This document shows positions 28,101 to 39,843 of a stretch of DNA of 64,000 bases, piece after piece. Positions within the stretch are counted from its first letter, which is position 1; the number at the start of each line of letters is the position of its first letter. The stretch is taken from positions 28,384,964-28,448,963 of the forward strand of contig OW203761.1 in the NCBI GenBank assembly GCA_934045905.1, in the 5' to 3' direction. The stretch is from Leuctra nigra. Lineage: Eukaryota > Arthropoda > Insecta > Plecoptera > Leuctridae. Under the pieces are notes generated by a model. It made no database searches and was not told the DNA's origin. It saw nothing but the letters and a program-made list of their open reading frames with translations. Position numbers and translations under genes: made by a program.

Positions 28101-30201
28101 CACATTTTATAACAATACATTTCACAAAGTACACAGTGAAGTCACATTGAACAACTATTAAAACCATAATAATATATACCATATAATGGTATAATATATA
28201 CCATAATAATTTACTGCCATAATATAATAGTGTTCTATAAATAGTTAGTAATTATTTGACAACTTTTCATGATTTCCTTCAGTCATGATCAAATTATGAA
28301 AAGATATCCTTCTAATATCACCATATTAACAGTGCTATAAGAATATATATGAGCCCACTTCCTTGTTATTTAATTCTACCTCCCTTATTATTACTTCTAT
28401 TACAGCATGACATCTTTCTTCTATCGCCATTACAAAATTATAAAATAGCCATTACCAAAAGTAGCTTGATTCATAGATACTGGCTCAAATAAAAAGAGGA
28501 ATATGTACCTACTTGTTAATAATCTTTCCACTTTTAGGATAGAATGATGTCTTTAAAAAAACGATGCGCCAAGTCCTTTTGTAAAGTATTTCTCGGTGTT
28601 TATACTTTTATTTCAAAGATACGATTAAATATTTGGAAATGTCATTGACTTGGCTCCTTTTTTGATATCACTCCTTTTCGGTGTTGATTTTTTTTTAAGT
28701 AAAGAGACTTGGCTGCCTTTTTTACACGGAGTGTTTTTTTCTGGGATATAAATAACTTAGAAGTATAGGCTAGATATAAATACATATACTTATAGTATAC
28801 CTACAATGCCATAAAAAAACGATGCGCCAAGTATTTTTTAATTTTCAAATAAAGTTTTGACTTGGCTCATTTTTTGATATCACTACTTTTCAGTGCAGAA
28901 TTTTTAGATTTCATAAAAAAAAATTAGTTGAAGAGACTTGGCTGTTTTTTTTACACGGAGTGTTTTTTATGGGGATATCACTTATTTTTTTAGTTTATTT
29001 ACACAACTTGTAAAACATATTGGGGCAACAATGACTAATTCCTTTTAAAAAAATACGCTATTTCCGAATTAGTTACTAAGAAAAATATTGTTTGGAGCTA
29101 AATATAAACTTAAAGTGATATGCCATGAAGAATTGCGAAAGCATCGTTCCAATAGGTCCAGCCGTTTTCGAGATATGGTATCACTTCCGGTTTTCAAAAT
29201 GGCGGCTGAAAGGACTTACAATAATTTTATTAATATGTATATAAATACTAAAATTTCATTATAAGCCTTCTGAATATGTAGTTGGTTTTTATATAAAGGG
29301 GAAGTGAATTTAGGCAGATTTCGCTAAACTATGACGTCATTTCCGGTTTCAGTAATTATAAAACTTTAATTTTACTATTGTAATTTCATAAAGAGGACCG
29401 TCTGAATCGATTGGCGCAAATTTCGTTCCGATCGGTTTTGCCGTTTTTGAGATATGACGTCACTTCCGGTTTCAAAATGGCGGCACCAAAAAATCATAAG
29501 GGGCAAGGTATCATCAGGCAGCCGAGCTGTATATGCGGTGAAAATTTCGGGTCAATCGACCCAGCCGTTTAGCCTGTGGCGGAGACCGCGGAATTTATTG
29601 GAAGATGAAGAATCATCATCATCAGATGGAAGCCGTACAATGTCACGATTTTCACGGCCGTCTAGCTCGCAAACAACATATTCCATTGTTCCCAAATTTG
29701 GTATATATGGTAGGGTGGGTCATAGCTCGAAATTAAGATATTTCACAACAATGTGAGATTTCCCAATTTTAAGATCCAGTAGGCCGAAAATAACACTTTA
29801 ATGCTTACAGTAAAAGTGGGTTTGCGCCAGCCTTTTTAAATGAGAGTGTGCGCGCGCCGTACGACTTGGCTGGCGTGGAGCGACCGCTCCACTAGATCCT
29901 TCTATTCCTATTTCTATTCGTCATCTCGTCTAATGACGGCTAGACGCGAGCTGACCCAGCTGCCTAGTGGTATGTGACGTCATCTCACCGCAATGAGCAT
30001 GCAGCGGCTCTCCTGAAGTGCGCCGCAGCAGCCGAAGAAGCCGACGAGGAGGACGACGCCGCCGAGCGAGAGGATGACGTAGGCCAAGTAGTAGAGGACG
30101 TCTTTGGAGACGTCGGGCGCCGCGATCAGGTGGAACAGATATGCCTTGGTGGGATCGATGAAGATCCAGACGCCGAGGCAGAGCAACATGCAGCCGGTGA
30201 T
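13118..30201 (-). CDS. tetraspanin, six exons found, first exon missing
   Basis: Minus-strand exons 30201-29989, 22471-22286, 20654-20526, 16482-16390, 13691-13608 and 13174-13118 join in phase 0 throughout to give 253 aa of a tetraspanin, a four-pass membrane organiser protein. Seen in order: end of TM1 (ITGCMLLCLGVW), small loop, TM2 with VGFFGCCGALQES, TM3, large extracellular loop with the family CCG motif (FNCCGVSGDSDY), a second CC pair (PFTCC), a further Cys and a GC before TM4, then a juxtamembrane CVCRN and a short tail ending VEEL. The loop cysteine pattern CCG..CC..C..GC is the six-Cys type. Only the initiating exon (N-terminal tail and start of TM1, roughly 15-25 residues) is not identified; it must lie above 30201 or beyond the window. 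Introns are 1.8-7.5 kb except the last (433 bp), and are full of transposons. No coding break seen. Confidence 0.93.
13608..13691 (-). CDS. tetraspanin exon: GC motif and TM4
   Basis: 84 nt, 28 codons, acceptor TCTCTTTTTAG, donor CAG|GTATAT. Encodes GCFGELETWLKRESAI and the start of TM4 (LIASGIGIAAFQ). A hAT element's target duplication ends only 22 bases upstream of this exon in the intron. Confidence 0.9.
13722..14718. mobile_element. hAT-type element with 8-bp target duplication
   Basis: Inverted ends CAGGCGCGTAGGAA and TTCCTACGCGCCTG; perfect duplication CTTTAGAG at 13714-13721 and 14719-14726. Subterminal GGGGGAGTGGGGGTCA and GACCCCCCCACT also pair. Three to four tandem units of about 130 bp (14105-14600) share CCCTGCGGGGCCAA and GATTTTATCAAAT. 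997 bp, no transposase. It lies in the last but two tetraspanin intron, 22 bases from the exon. Confidence 0.92.
14730..16380. other. tetraspanin intron, unique-looking sequence
   Basis: No exon recognised between the hAT element and exon 16390-16482. 15420-16250 is richer in G+C and has ATAATAAAACC near 16120, which could be part of an old LTR, but no matching partner or TG..CA ends could be shown. Confidence 0.4.
16390..16482 (-). CDS. tetraspanin exon: variable part of large loop
   Basis: 93 nt, 31 codons (VEEPWQHTQPHDKISC...ARHTQ), acceptor TTGTTCGCAG, donor CAG|GTACAG. It supplies one loop Cys. Less conserved than the flanking exons; assigned by strand, phase 0 at both ends and the join ...HTQ|GCFGELETW. 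Confidence 0.8.
16490..17785. other. tetraspanin intron, no feature but a diverged direct repeat
   Basis: 17395-17520 and 17575-17710 are related: both carry ATACATCTTCTGC- or ATACGTCTTTTGC-like, AAATAA, TACCTAAA and ATCCTTATCCCTTTG blocks, suggesting an old tandem duplication of about 185 bp. No coding signal. Confidence 0.55.
17794..18312. mobile_element. hAT-type MITE with 8-bp target duplication
   Basis: 519 bp. Ends CAGCGGTCGCCAACCGGTGG and CCAAAAGGTTGGCGACCGCTG; perfect duplication TTTTAGAG at 17786-17793 and 18313-18320. Subterminal GGTCCGCGA repeats occur near both ends. Contains a C/G-rich segment CCCCGGACCC at 18150-18200. No transposase. Confidence 0.95.
18624..18834. mobile_element. 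MITE family M relative
   Basis: Left GATCGGCTGAAGTCCATTT and right ACTTCCGCCCTACATCTGAGG are degenerate inverted ends of the 4404 and 42581 family. The centre is unrelated. Confidence 0.5.
19465..19760 (+). repeat. interspersed repeat family R, copy 2, interrupted
   Basis: AATAACTCGTCAT before and CTCTAGTAGGTGAGCTCTAA with GATAATAAAAAGGATTGGTT after the MITE at 19505-19680 match copy 1 at 3290-3380 as one continuous sequence. Confidence 0.75.
19505..19680. mobile_element. Harbinger/Tourist-like MITE in repeat R
   Basis: Ends GGGTGCGTTTGATAAATAAT and ATGATTTATCAAACACGCCC, flanked by CTAA on both sides (a TAA or CTAA target duplication, as for PIF/Harbinger). The uninterrupted copy of the host repeat at 3290-3320 acts as the empty site. 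176 bp, non-coding. Confidence 0.8.
20017..20140. mobile_element. small MITE with GGGNCCCTATT ends
   Basis: Left GGGGCCCTATTGTAAC and ATTCCCGA; right TCGGGAATTGTCTAGTTCTA and GAATAGGGACCC. 124 bp, inverted arms with a short centre. Target duplication not clear. Confidence 0.6.
20526..20654 (-). CDS. tetraspanin exon: CCG motif of large loop
   Basis: 129 nt, 43 codons, acceptor CTTGTTTAG, donor GAG|GTGACA. Encodes FNCCGVSGDSDYLQSKWW and PFTCCVV, the diagnostic tetraspanin cysteines. The frame is hidden by chance ORFs on the other strand. The intron downstream of it carries two hAT elements and the SINE/repeat tract. Confidence 0.93.
20780..21414. mobile_element. hAT-type element, TAGAGATGT ends, 8-bp target duplication
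   Basis: 635 bp. Ends TAGAGATGTCACCGG and CCGGTAATTTTACATCTCTA; perfect duplication CCCAGGCA at 20772-20779 and 21415-21422. Both subterminal regions are rich in GGTAATATTAC palindromes. The centre has a 73-codon minus-strand frame without known motif. Confidence 0.93.
21423..22285. other. tetraspanin intron, no feature seen
   Basis: AT-rich, no element ends or coding signal recognised between the hAT duplication and exon 22286-22471. Confidence 0.5.
22286..22471 (-). CDS. tetraspanin exon: TM3 and start of large loop
   Basis: 186 nt, 62 codons, acceptor CTCTTTCCAG, donor AAG|GTATTT. Hydrophobic YFSFLFLLLCSELSVALVTL is TM3; then GLEHRLVDQLATRYGHD and FTQSIDVAQFK, the helix that leads to the CCG motif of the next exon. 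Confidence 0.92.
22480..25680. other. tetraspanin intron, left part
   Basis: No exon recognised. A segment around 24520-24555 (TGTCTACAAATGGTGGCAGA and TGTGGGATT) is repeated at 19368-19400. An 82-codon frame at 24799-25047 and a hydrophobic 108-codon frame at 25324-25650 look like chance. Confidence 0.45.
25686..25845. mobile_element. foldback family C, single left arm (copy 2)
   Basis: Starts CCCCATAAAAAACACTCCGT, has CAGCCAAGTCTCTTCAACT, GAGCCAAGTC and ends ACTTGGCGCATCG; it abuts the end of the large inverted element at 25846. Its matching right arm lies inside that element at 28813-28974. Confidence 0.75.
26170..27535 (+). repeat. tandem array with YY1/Pho-like, ETS and CRE motifs
   Basis: Units of about 110-130 bp. 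Each begins GGCCGCCATT, then ACCGGAAGTGACGTCATAT, ATCGAAAACGGCTG, ACCGATTGCAACCAAATTT and ends AATTATGAATTCAAGACGAC. Examples of the core: 26192, 26456, 26612, 26895, 27014, 27132. The last two units (27365, 27485) have the CRE changed to GACGTTAT. Confidence 0.9.
27638..28749. mobile_element. foldback family C, copy 3, two 203-bp perfect-looking arms
   Basis: Arms 27638-27840 and 28547-28749 are inverse copies with almost no differences (CAGAAAAAAACACTCCGTGT, GGCAGCCAAGTCTC, AAAGGACTTGGCGCATCG). The spacer is ~700 bp of AT-rich DNA with ATATACCATA palindromes near 28170-28210. High arm identity points to recent origin or gene conversion. Confidence 0.85.
28813..28974. mobile_element. foldback family C, single right arm (partner of 25686)
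   Basis: Starts AAAAAACGATGCGCCAAGTA and ends TACACGGAGTGTTTTTTATG; closer in sequence to the arm at 25686-25845 than to the adjacent copy 3 arm. Confidence 0.75.
29150..29480 (-). repeat. right array of the 4-kb element, inverse orientation
   Basis: Three units in reverse: ATCACTTCCGGTTTTCAAAA (29180), TGACGTCATTTCCGGTTT (29331) and TGACGTCACTTCCGGTTTC (29455), two of them followed by AAAATGGCGGC, the reverse of the left-array motif order. Confidence 0.85.
29989..30201 (-). CDS. tetraspanin exon: TM1 end, small loop, TM2
   Basis: 213 nt, 71 codons, between acceptor TTTCTGCAG and donor GCG|GTGAG. Encodes ITGCMLLCLGVWIF, a small loop (DPTKAYLFHLIAAPDVSKD) and a hydrophobic TM2 followed by the tetraspanin hallmark FFGCCGALQESRCML. 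The phase-0 start implies an upstream exon with the start codon. Confidence 0.93.
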
Positions 30202-30209
30202 CTGCAGAA

Positions 30210-30558
30210 ACAGACATCACAACAGTTTCAAATATGTAAATATGATAGATATGTATTCTATCTGACGATGAACATTATATATTAGAAACCCCTTGTCATT
30301 AGGGACACGGGTTTGACCTGAAATTTTCATCACATGTGCACTTTTGGCATCTGAGGTTCCTTAACCCCTACGACTTTTTTGATGCAGCTATTTTGAAATT
30401 GTTTTAAATTAAAATTCAGAATAAAATTAAAATTGTTAAATTAATATTGATATTAATACTTTTTGGCACTCATACTTGTTTAGAGTTCATTTTTTTGTTC
30501 ATCTGTGGATGTTCTACAGATTATATCATCCGTTTTGTCAAGCATAACATTTACATCT
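30210..30558. other. tetraspanin 5' intron start, no feature
   Basis: AT-rich. 30320-30355 (TTCATCACATGTGCACTTTT and GGCATCTGAGGT) resembles 43890-43920, so a fragment of the 43531 element family may be present. Confidence 0.4.
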
Positions 30559-30571
30559 CAAAACAGGAATC

Positions 30572-30750
30572 CCAACTGCAATATGAAAAGATTTTCTCGA
30601 GTGGGACTCGAACCCACGACCTTCCGATATCCAGTCAGATGCTCTACCAACTCACTCGAGTTTAAAAATCTCGAGGAAAATCTTTTCATATTGCAGTTAG
30701 TATTTATTAACATCCACCTATCTGAGGTTATCAGTAAAAACTATATTTCA
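30572..30750 (-). mobile_element. retroposed palindromic unit with tRNA-like centre
   Basis: Flanked by a perfect 13-bp direct repeat CAAAACAGGAATC (30559-30571 and 30751-30763), as made by LINE-type insertion. Inverted arms 30574-30602 and 30670-30698 (AACTGCAATATGAAAAG..CTCGAG) enclose a tRNA-like sequence on the minus strand. Confidence 0.75.
30597..30661 (-). tRNA. tRNA-like pseudogene, no normal D-stem
   Basis: Minus strand: AGTTGGTAGAGC (box A-like), anticodon stem TCTGA/TCGGA with loop CTGGATA (anticodon position GGA), variable AGGTC and a perfect T-arm GTGGGTTCGAGTCCCAC. The acceptor is the palindrome CTCGAG and the 5' half of the D-stem (GCTC) is missing. A GGA anticodon would be serine, but the long serine variable arm is absent, so not a working tRNA. 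Confidence 0.6.
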
Positions 30751-30769
30751 CAAAACAGGAATCATCGAT

Positions 30770-33700
30770 AGCTTTTGAAAATATCTGATCGGAAGAAAAT
30801 GGAAGTTTTCAAAGAAGAACGTTTAAAGGAAGCACGCTAATGAAGGAAGAACGATTAAGAAGGGAATGTTAGAGGATATGTTTGCGAAGACGGACTATGG
30901 AAAATCTTCTTGCTTGATGAGAACCATCCGAGATTGGTACCTGCTGGGAAATGAAATAATGTGACAGAAGACATGAACGGTACAAGAGTTTAGAAGGAAG
31001 TAATTGGAAACAGAGATAGGAGGAAGAGTAGGAGTATGAGAAAGAAGATTTGGAAGAGTAAATTATAGTATTGTTCATTATAGCTTACCTCTATGATTAT
31101 AGTATTAAGTGATAAGTCAATTGACTTAGTAGGAAAATGTATGTATGCTTAAAAGTGTTTTGTAATATTATTTCTTGTGTGATCAATAAAAAAAAGTTTA
31201 TATATTGTTATTAATTATTTTAAGTTTTATTTGTATTTCCTTGCCATCTGAACTACTTGCAAGATGTAAATAAATAATAATGGAGTAACCATGAAGGTGA
31301 AATTTGGCTTGGTTATTTAAATCAACATTTAGTTAATAGCGAAAAAAATGAAGTGGTCGTCGTGATCGCAGAAAGTAGAACACATCTCAATACTTGACAA
31401 GATTTTCTTCACTTTGCCTTCTCGGTAAGGACATAAAGACTAAAGCTTACAACAAATTAGCTTACACAGCCCAGATCATATTGAAATTTTAAACATAAAG
31501 ATCTAATAGTCAAAATCATCGGACACATTTTGAATAAATTTGACCATACATTGTTATTTATTTTCCTGATTATTACGATATTTCTTTCCAATTCTCTTCA
31601 TTCCTATATAGGATGATGCGTGACATGTATATTATACATGTCATGCATTCACATAAACAGACATTCATATTAGTCCATGTCCACATTGTAATGTAATTAT
31701 CAAACATGACTGAAGCAAAGGATGAGCAAATAGTTTCTGGATGTGACGCGTCGAATATTAAAATGTTGCATGTGCATTGATCATATCGAACTAGAACTGC
31801 CAGCAAGAATGAAATATGTGTGAACTGAGGCGTTGGAATTCAGCCTACGTGCATTTCTAGGAGCTCGGGAAACACCGAATTGAAGAAGAACACATTTTAT
31901 ACTACAGTAAAAAATAAACTCCTTTTCGAGAATTCGGGAGATAACTTGAGTGAACAGCACTGGGGCCGTAATCAAGAACTTTTAGATTCCCAATTCTGAT
32001 GGAATCTGATACGGTGCAATGTTAATCCTTATGGCCGTGACCGGATTCCATCAGGAATGGACTTGTGAAAACGTTCTAGAATACGCCTCCTTATACCCTG
32101 TTCACACTTCAAAAGTTGATCGCTTTTAATTCTTAAAAAATATCAATTTGAACACACGTTCCTCAAATAAATGATCATTCTCCTGAACTTGACATGGTTC
32201 AAATTCAACTATTGTCGTGCGATCAAGGTCTGGTTAGGCCTACTCACTCTAGGGTAGTTTTATCTGACGTCGGAACCCAATGAAGGACAAAGTCGCTAAC
32301 GTTGTGATCTCTTTGCCCGTAAGTGAGTCTCTGTGGGTTACGTTGGTGTTCAACAACATTACCATGTGCGTTGAAATAATTGCAGTTCCAAATTAAACGA
32401 AGTTTATTATAGATTACGTCTTTCTTGAACCATGTATTTTGAATTTGATAAAGCAAGAAACGTTGACAAAGATGCTATAATTGTTCAGTATCCGTACAAA
32501 TGTCTTCTGCAATCAACAGAGGAAGTGGAATCTAATATCTGACAATAGCAAATCTGTAGCAGCTTATTCATTCTTTACAAATAGTTTCCTGCACTAGCAG
32601 CATACTTGTTCTTTAAAACGTCAATCTGATGGTTTGCCATTTTGTATTCTGTATCAACTTTCTATTAAGCTATAAATATACGTAATAGTTTGGTATTGTA
32701 ATATCTTCTATAAAAGAGTAGTGGCATATTGAGTAACTCTCATTCATTCAATCTCTTTGTGTTTCTCTTCCATTAGGAGTTACTCGGTTTCCAGAAGATG
32801 GAAACCGAAGATGGAAAGATGGAAACCTGGTTTAACTGATGGAAACCAGTATCACAGTAAAAAGTTTAAGCGCTCATGTGAAAAACCTACCCAGAAGAGC
32901 AAGTTGAAGACGATAAGGATCGTTTTTGCGCACTTGACTGTGCAGTTGACGGCCATGGTATCGGGGGTTGAAGCAGACTGAAAGCAACAAGAAACAAGAC
33001 ACGTTAATCAAGCGTACAGAGGAGCTTGCATAATCAGTGGAGTCGTTTGGCTTTGAAGGTCTCTTCCCTTCCATGGCGTGGGTATTGCCAAAGAGGTGGG
33101 GGGGGGGGGGGTTAACGACCAGAAGTTTAGTAAAGAATCAGAAGATTTGCACTCATATTTCTATTTAATTTTCTAAACTTTACTGCATATTTAAAACTGA
33201 GATAGTAACACGTCATATAGTTTACATGTCAACCCTGTAAATTGGTAACTCTTTCACCAGATTCCCATTTTACATATATTATTTTAATCACTTTCTTATC
33301 CAAACATGTATGATTTCAGGGTCATAAATCCGATTACACTGTGAAAATTCAAAGATTCTTTTGGGGGTTCGTGTTTTCTGTTCAGCACCATCCTCTCTAT
33401 TTGGAAATTGGAAGTTGCCTCCCCCTTCCTGGAAAATATCTTAGCTGTGTCTTTTCCCATACCATTGCTCTCATTCGTCATAGAAATTCTGTAATAGACA
33501 TTTTGACTGAATCTGAATACCAAATAGAATGTTTTATTCATTCGCATATGCTCTTCGGAAGCCACAATAATTCAACCGACTACATTTATATAATAGTTCG
33601 AAAACGCTCTGCTAGCACTTTCAAAATAACACAGTTTTCTTATTAGTGTGTGTAGAAGTGAACATGTTCATGTTCACTTTGGATAATTATTTATTTTTGT

Positions 33701-36009
33701 TCTTAATTCATTAAAATACAGTTCAGGTCAAGTAAAGCACGGCTGGATAGTGAGTTTGTCCTTTAATCCGATTTTTATCAGTATCTGTTGAAAATGTAAT
33801 TGTTCATCAAATGGGGTTCTTTACGCAAGTTACGTACACAAATTGAAAGAGTTCAGACCATTCATTTGTCCTGAAAATTGGTAAAAATATGTCACTGTTA
33901 AAACCTGTTCAAGGGCAACGCCCACTCACCACCCAGCGGTCTTGTATGTTTTATAAATACATAAATATAATGTAAATTCTACTACCATTATTTTTTTAAT
34001 ACCATCAACAAATGGCTCGGTACACCTTGAAACTGATAAACATAGAACACATTGCTACTTACAAATAAAACGTAGGTACGTCTACAAAAATGCGCCTTAT
34101 ACATTTCAACATAGTTTGACTATATCCCGCAGTTAGATTACATCCGTACTTCAACTTACTCTAAGTATAAGATTAGATATAAGCTTATTTAGCTTTCACG
34201 ACAAATGTTTCGTATTGTCTATGATTGCAACTAATGCTTTCTTTGAGCCACTTATTCCTTCAATGCTGATCTATCTACTCTTAAAAGTAATAACGACTAC
34301 AAAGTTAAATGTAGTTTGAAAATGCTAAGCGAATTGTTGCCTCATGACATGAATATAAAGTTGATAAAATGCAAAGAGTCAAAGTAAAGTGCAGTGATAG
34401 GAAATTATGCTGACATCTTCTGAAGAAGATATCAAAAACCCAACATGATGCTCAAAGTAATTAACTTCAAGTTAAAGTTCCTCTGGAATTTTCTCTGTAG
34501 TTTCTGCATCAAATTAACTGTCTTCACGCTCTGTTCGACATCCCTCAGTTCTTCGGGAAACGGCATCATTCTCTGTTGACAGTTTGCTCGGAAACGCTTC
34601 AGTTGAGATGTATTCTACAACTTTGGTTTGCTAACTCCGCTATATGTTTGAATAGGAGGCTTGTAGTCTCCAGGTTCGTGCTCGCCGATGTACTAAATCC
34701 TTACCTCCTGTTCACATTGCAGACTTCATCTCGATTAACTGGACAGAGTTTTATGATCTTGGCCGAGATATGTGAAATATACGAGTCTATTGGAACTTGG
34801 CTATCTTTTAACATTTTTAAATATTACCGGCATGAGTCAAACTTGTTAATGTGACGTAAGAAAATTAAATTTAACAATTTTAAAAGATAGACTAGTTCCA
34901 AAAACTCTTTCTATTTAACGGCGTTTAAGTTACCTAATTAAGATCCAAGTGAAGATCACTCATCGCTCTTCCCTCATAACTCATGATACAAAAGGCGATT
35001 ACTCAGTGAACCCTCACACATCCCTCATAACACTCAGTGAAAGGGAAGTGGAAGGGACCTTGAGTGGACCAATGAAAGAGCATCGCACATCACTAATGAT
35101 ATTTTGACTAGTGAGTGAAGTGATATGAGTGAAGAGGAACGATGCTTGATTATAAATGTGTGAACATGCGTCAAGAGTTCATTGTGTTCGGTCACGTGAT
35201 CGGGAGAGTTGATCACGTGTTTTCGTGTCACGTGATTTCATCTTGAAAGACATTCTGTTCTTGGTTACGTCTTTGAACTGTTATGCAATACTTGAAGTAA
35301 TTGAGCCTTCCGAGAAACTTCCGTATCAAGGGTTGCGTAAGTCTCATTGAGTACCTATATTCTCTTCAATTTGTATTTCTTCGGCGAAGTGATCTTTCCT
35401 TTGATCAATAGAATATCCAAGTTTCAAGCTGATTGAACCAATTATTCCGCGATGTGATATGTATTATTGTTCATCATTATATTTGCAATTCAGAATTGTT
35501 CAACTTGAGTAAATACATTTAAGGACATTTTATAATACGAGTAGGAAGAGCACTAGCGAAGGTTTAATTTGATTTTCTTCTCTTTTCTTTATTGCTTTCT
35601 TCTGTGTTCCTTTCTAAACGTTTATGAGCTGAATTTTGTAAGTAGAATTTTCGAGCCGCTTAAAATTCTTCAATAAAATCATAAGGGAAATTCTTTTGAT
35701 CACATCTAAGAATAAATAATTAATTATAATCTAATTATGCACAATGCACAAATGTAGTGGAAATTAATGTGATAACCAGAGGGACCCGTCATGTAGCACA
35801 TGATCCAGTGCACACCTGTAGAATACGTTAATGATAAATGAAGGAAACATAACTAGAAAAACGCTCAGTTTAACAATTTGCTGAGCGAGCACCGATACGT
35901 ACAACATCTCGGACCAAGCACGATCCCCTTCTAAAATAACTACACAGCGTCAAAAAGAGGCACTTGCTTCGTTCACTCAAATAATCTGCATTGCATTTAA
36001 AAATACATT
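30770..36009. other. AT-rich tract, no gene recognised
   Basis: Scattered short frames only. A G run lies at 33097-33110. No exons of the tetraspanin or CNOT6 genes were recognised although both could extend here. Confidence 0.45.
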
Positions 36010-36434
36010 GGGTTTTATGGAGCCATGATTCTAGAGCCTCTTATTTTCAAAATCGATTGGCATGCCTGGGACCCTAGGACCGATCTCAACCAAATTTGGT
36101 GTGAAGTTTCTATGGGGTGCTGCGCACTCGTAGGGTACTTACCCCATTTCGCAAACCACCCCTAATTGAAAAAAACAACCCTAATAGACAATTAAATACA
36201 CTGTTCTGCATAGACGAGTTCGTGAGTGATGTTTTGCAAGTTCCCATTACTGCTTACGCTAGAAATTGCGGCTCAGTCACGGTTGACCTTTTATTCGACT
36301 CGGGTAGACAATTCCTGTACACACATTACAATAAAATAGGTATAGGCAACTCGTCTCACATAGGTGTGATGCGGTTTACTTAAATCACATGTACCCCTTC
36401 CCACCAGCACGTGCAACGCCGGACATTTAGCTAG
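36010..36434 (+). mobile_element. possible Helitron-like 3' end
   Basis: Ends CGTGCAACGCCGGACATTTA then GCTAGT, similar to animal Helitron termini that stop in CTAG before a T. Inner parts (GACCGATCTCAACCAAATTTG, TTGAAAAAAACAACCCTAAT) are also usual in such repeats. The 5' end is not defined and no Rep/helicase is present. Confidence 0.3.
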
Positions 36435-39510
<3,076 letters not shown>

Positions 39511-39643
39511 GAGGATGTTGCTTTATGCACCGTCATGAAGTGGTGCGTGGATTACGGATGAATTGTTTATGAATGTCAACAATTGAATTTTATTCGCGAA
39601 AGAAAAACTTGTCGACAGATCGATTTCATCGTAGCGTAGGCGT

Positions 39644-39843
39644 NNNNNNNNNNNNNNNNNNNNNNNNNNNNNNNNNNNNNNNNNNNNNNNNNNNNNNNNN
39701 NNNNNNNNNNNNNNNNNNNNNNNNNNNNNNNNNNNNNNNNNNNNNNNNNNNNNNNNNNNNNNNNNNNNNNNNNNNNNNNNNNNNNNNNNNNNNNNNNNNN
39801 NNNNNNNNNNNNNNNNNNNNNNNNNNNNNNNNNNNNNNNNNNN
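39644..39843. other. assembly gap, 200 N
   Basis: Run of exactly 200 N, a scaffolding placeholder; real distance unknown. Order of sequences on either side depends on the assembly. Confidence 0.99.

Larger units (their letters stand above)
25846..29897. mobile_element. 4-kb inverted-repeat element with YY1-ETS-CRE arrays
   Basis: Terminal inverted repeats of 220-235 bp (25846-26080 and 29680-29897) start ATCTAGTGGAGCGGTCGCTC; the first bases hold a hairpin GTGGAGCG..CGCTCCAC. Inside each arm is an array of a 110-130 bp unit, then a shared segment (AATTAGT..AATAAACT..AAAGTGATATCCC), then foldback arms around an AT-rich centre (27841-28546). The left array has about eleven units, the right about three in inverse orientation. 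No transposase or other coding region found: frames inside are chance. A left-half copy is at 43531. It lies in the tetraspanin intron between exons 22286 and 29989. No certain target duplication; family unknown to me. Confidence 0.8.

Noticed and set aside
29454..29756. 100-codon Ser-rich frame inside the 4-kb element
   Set aside because: Spans the array and terminal repeat; inverse copy at 25.9 kb and the 43.5-kb copy do not keep the frame.
30597..30661. Functional tRNA-Ser gene
   Set aside because: D-stem incomplete, no long variable arm, lies within a retroposed palindrome.
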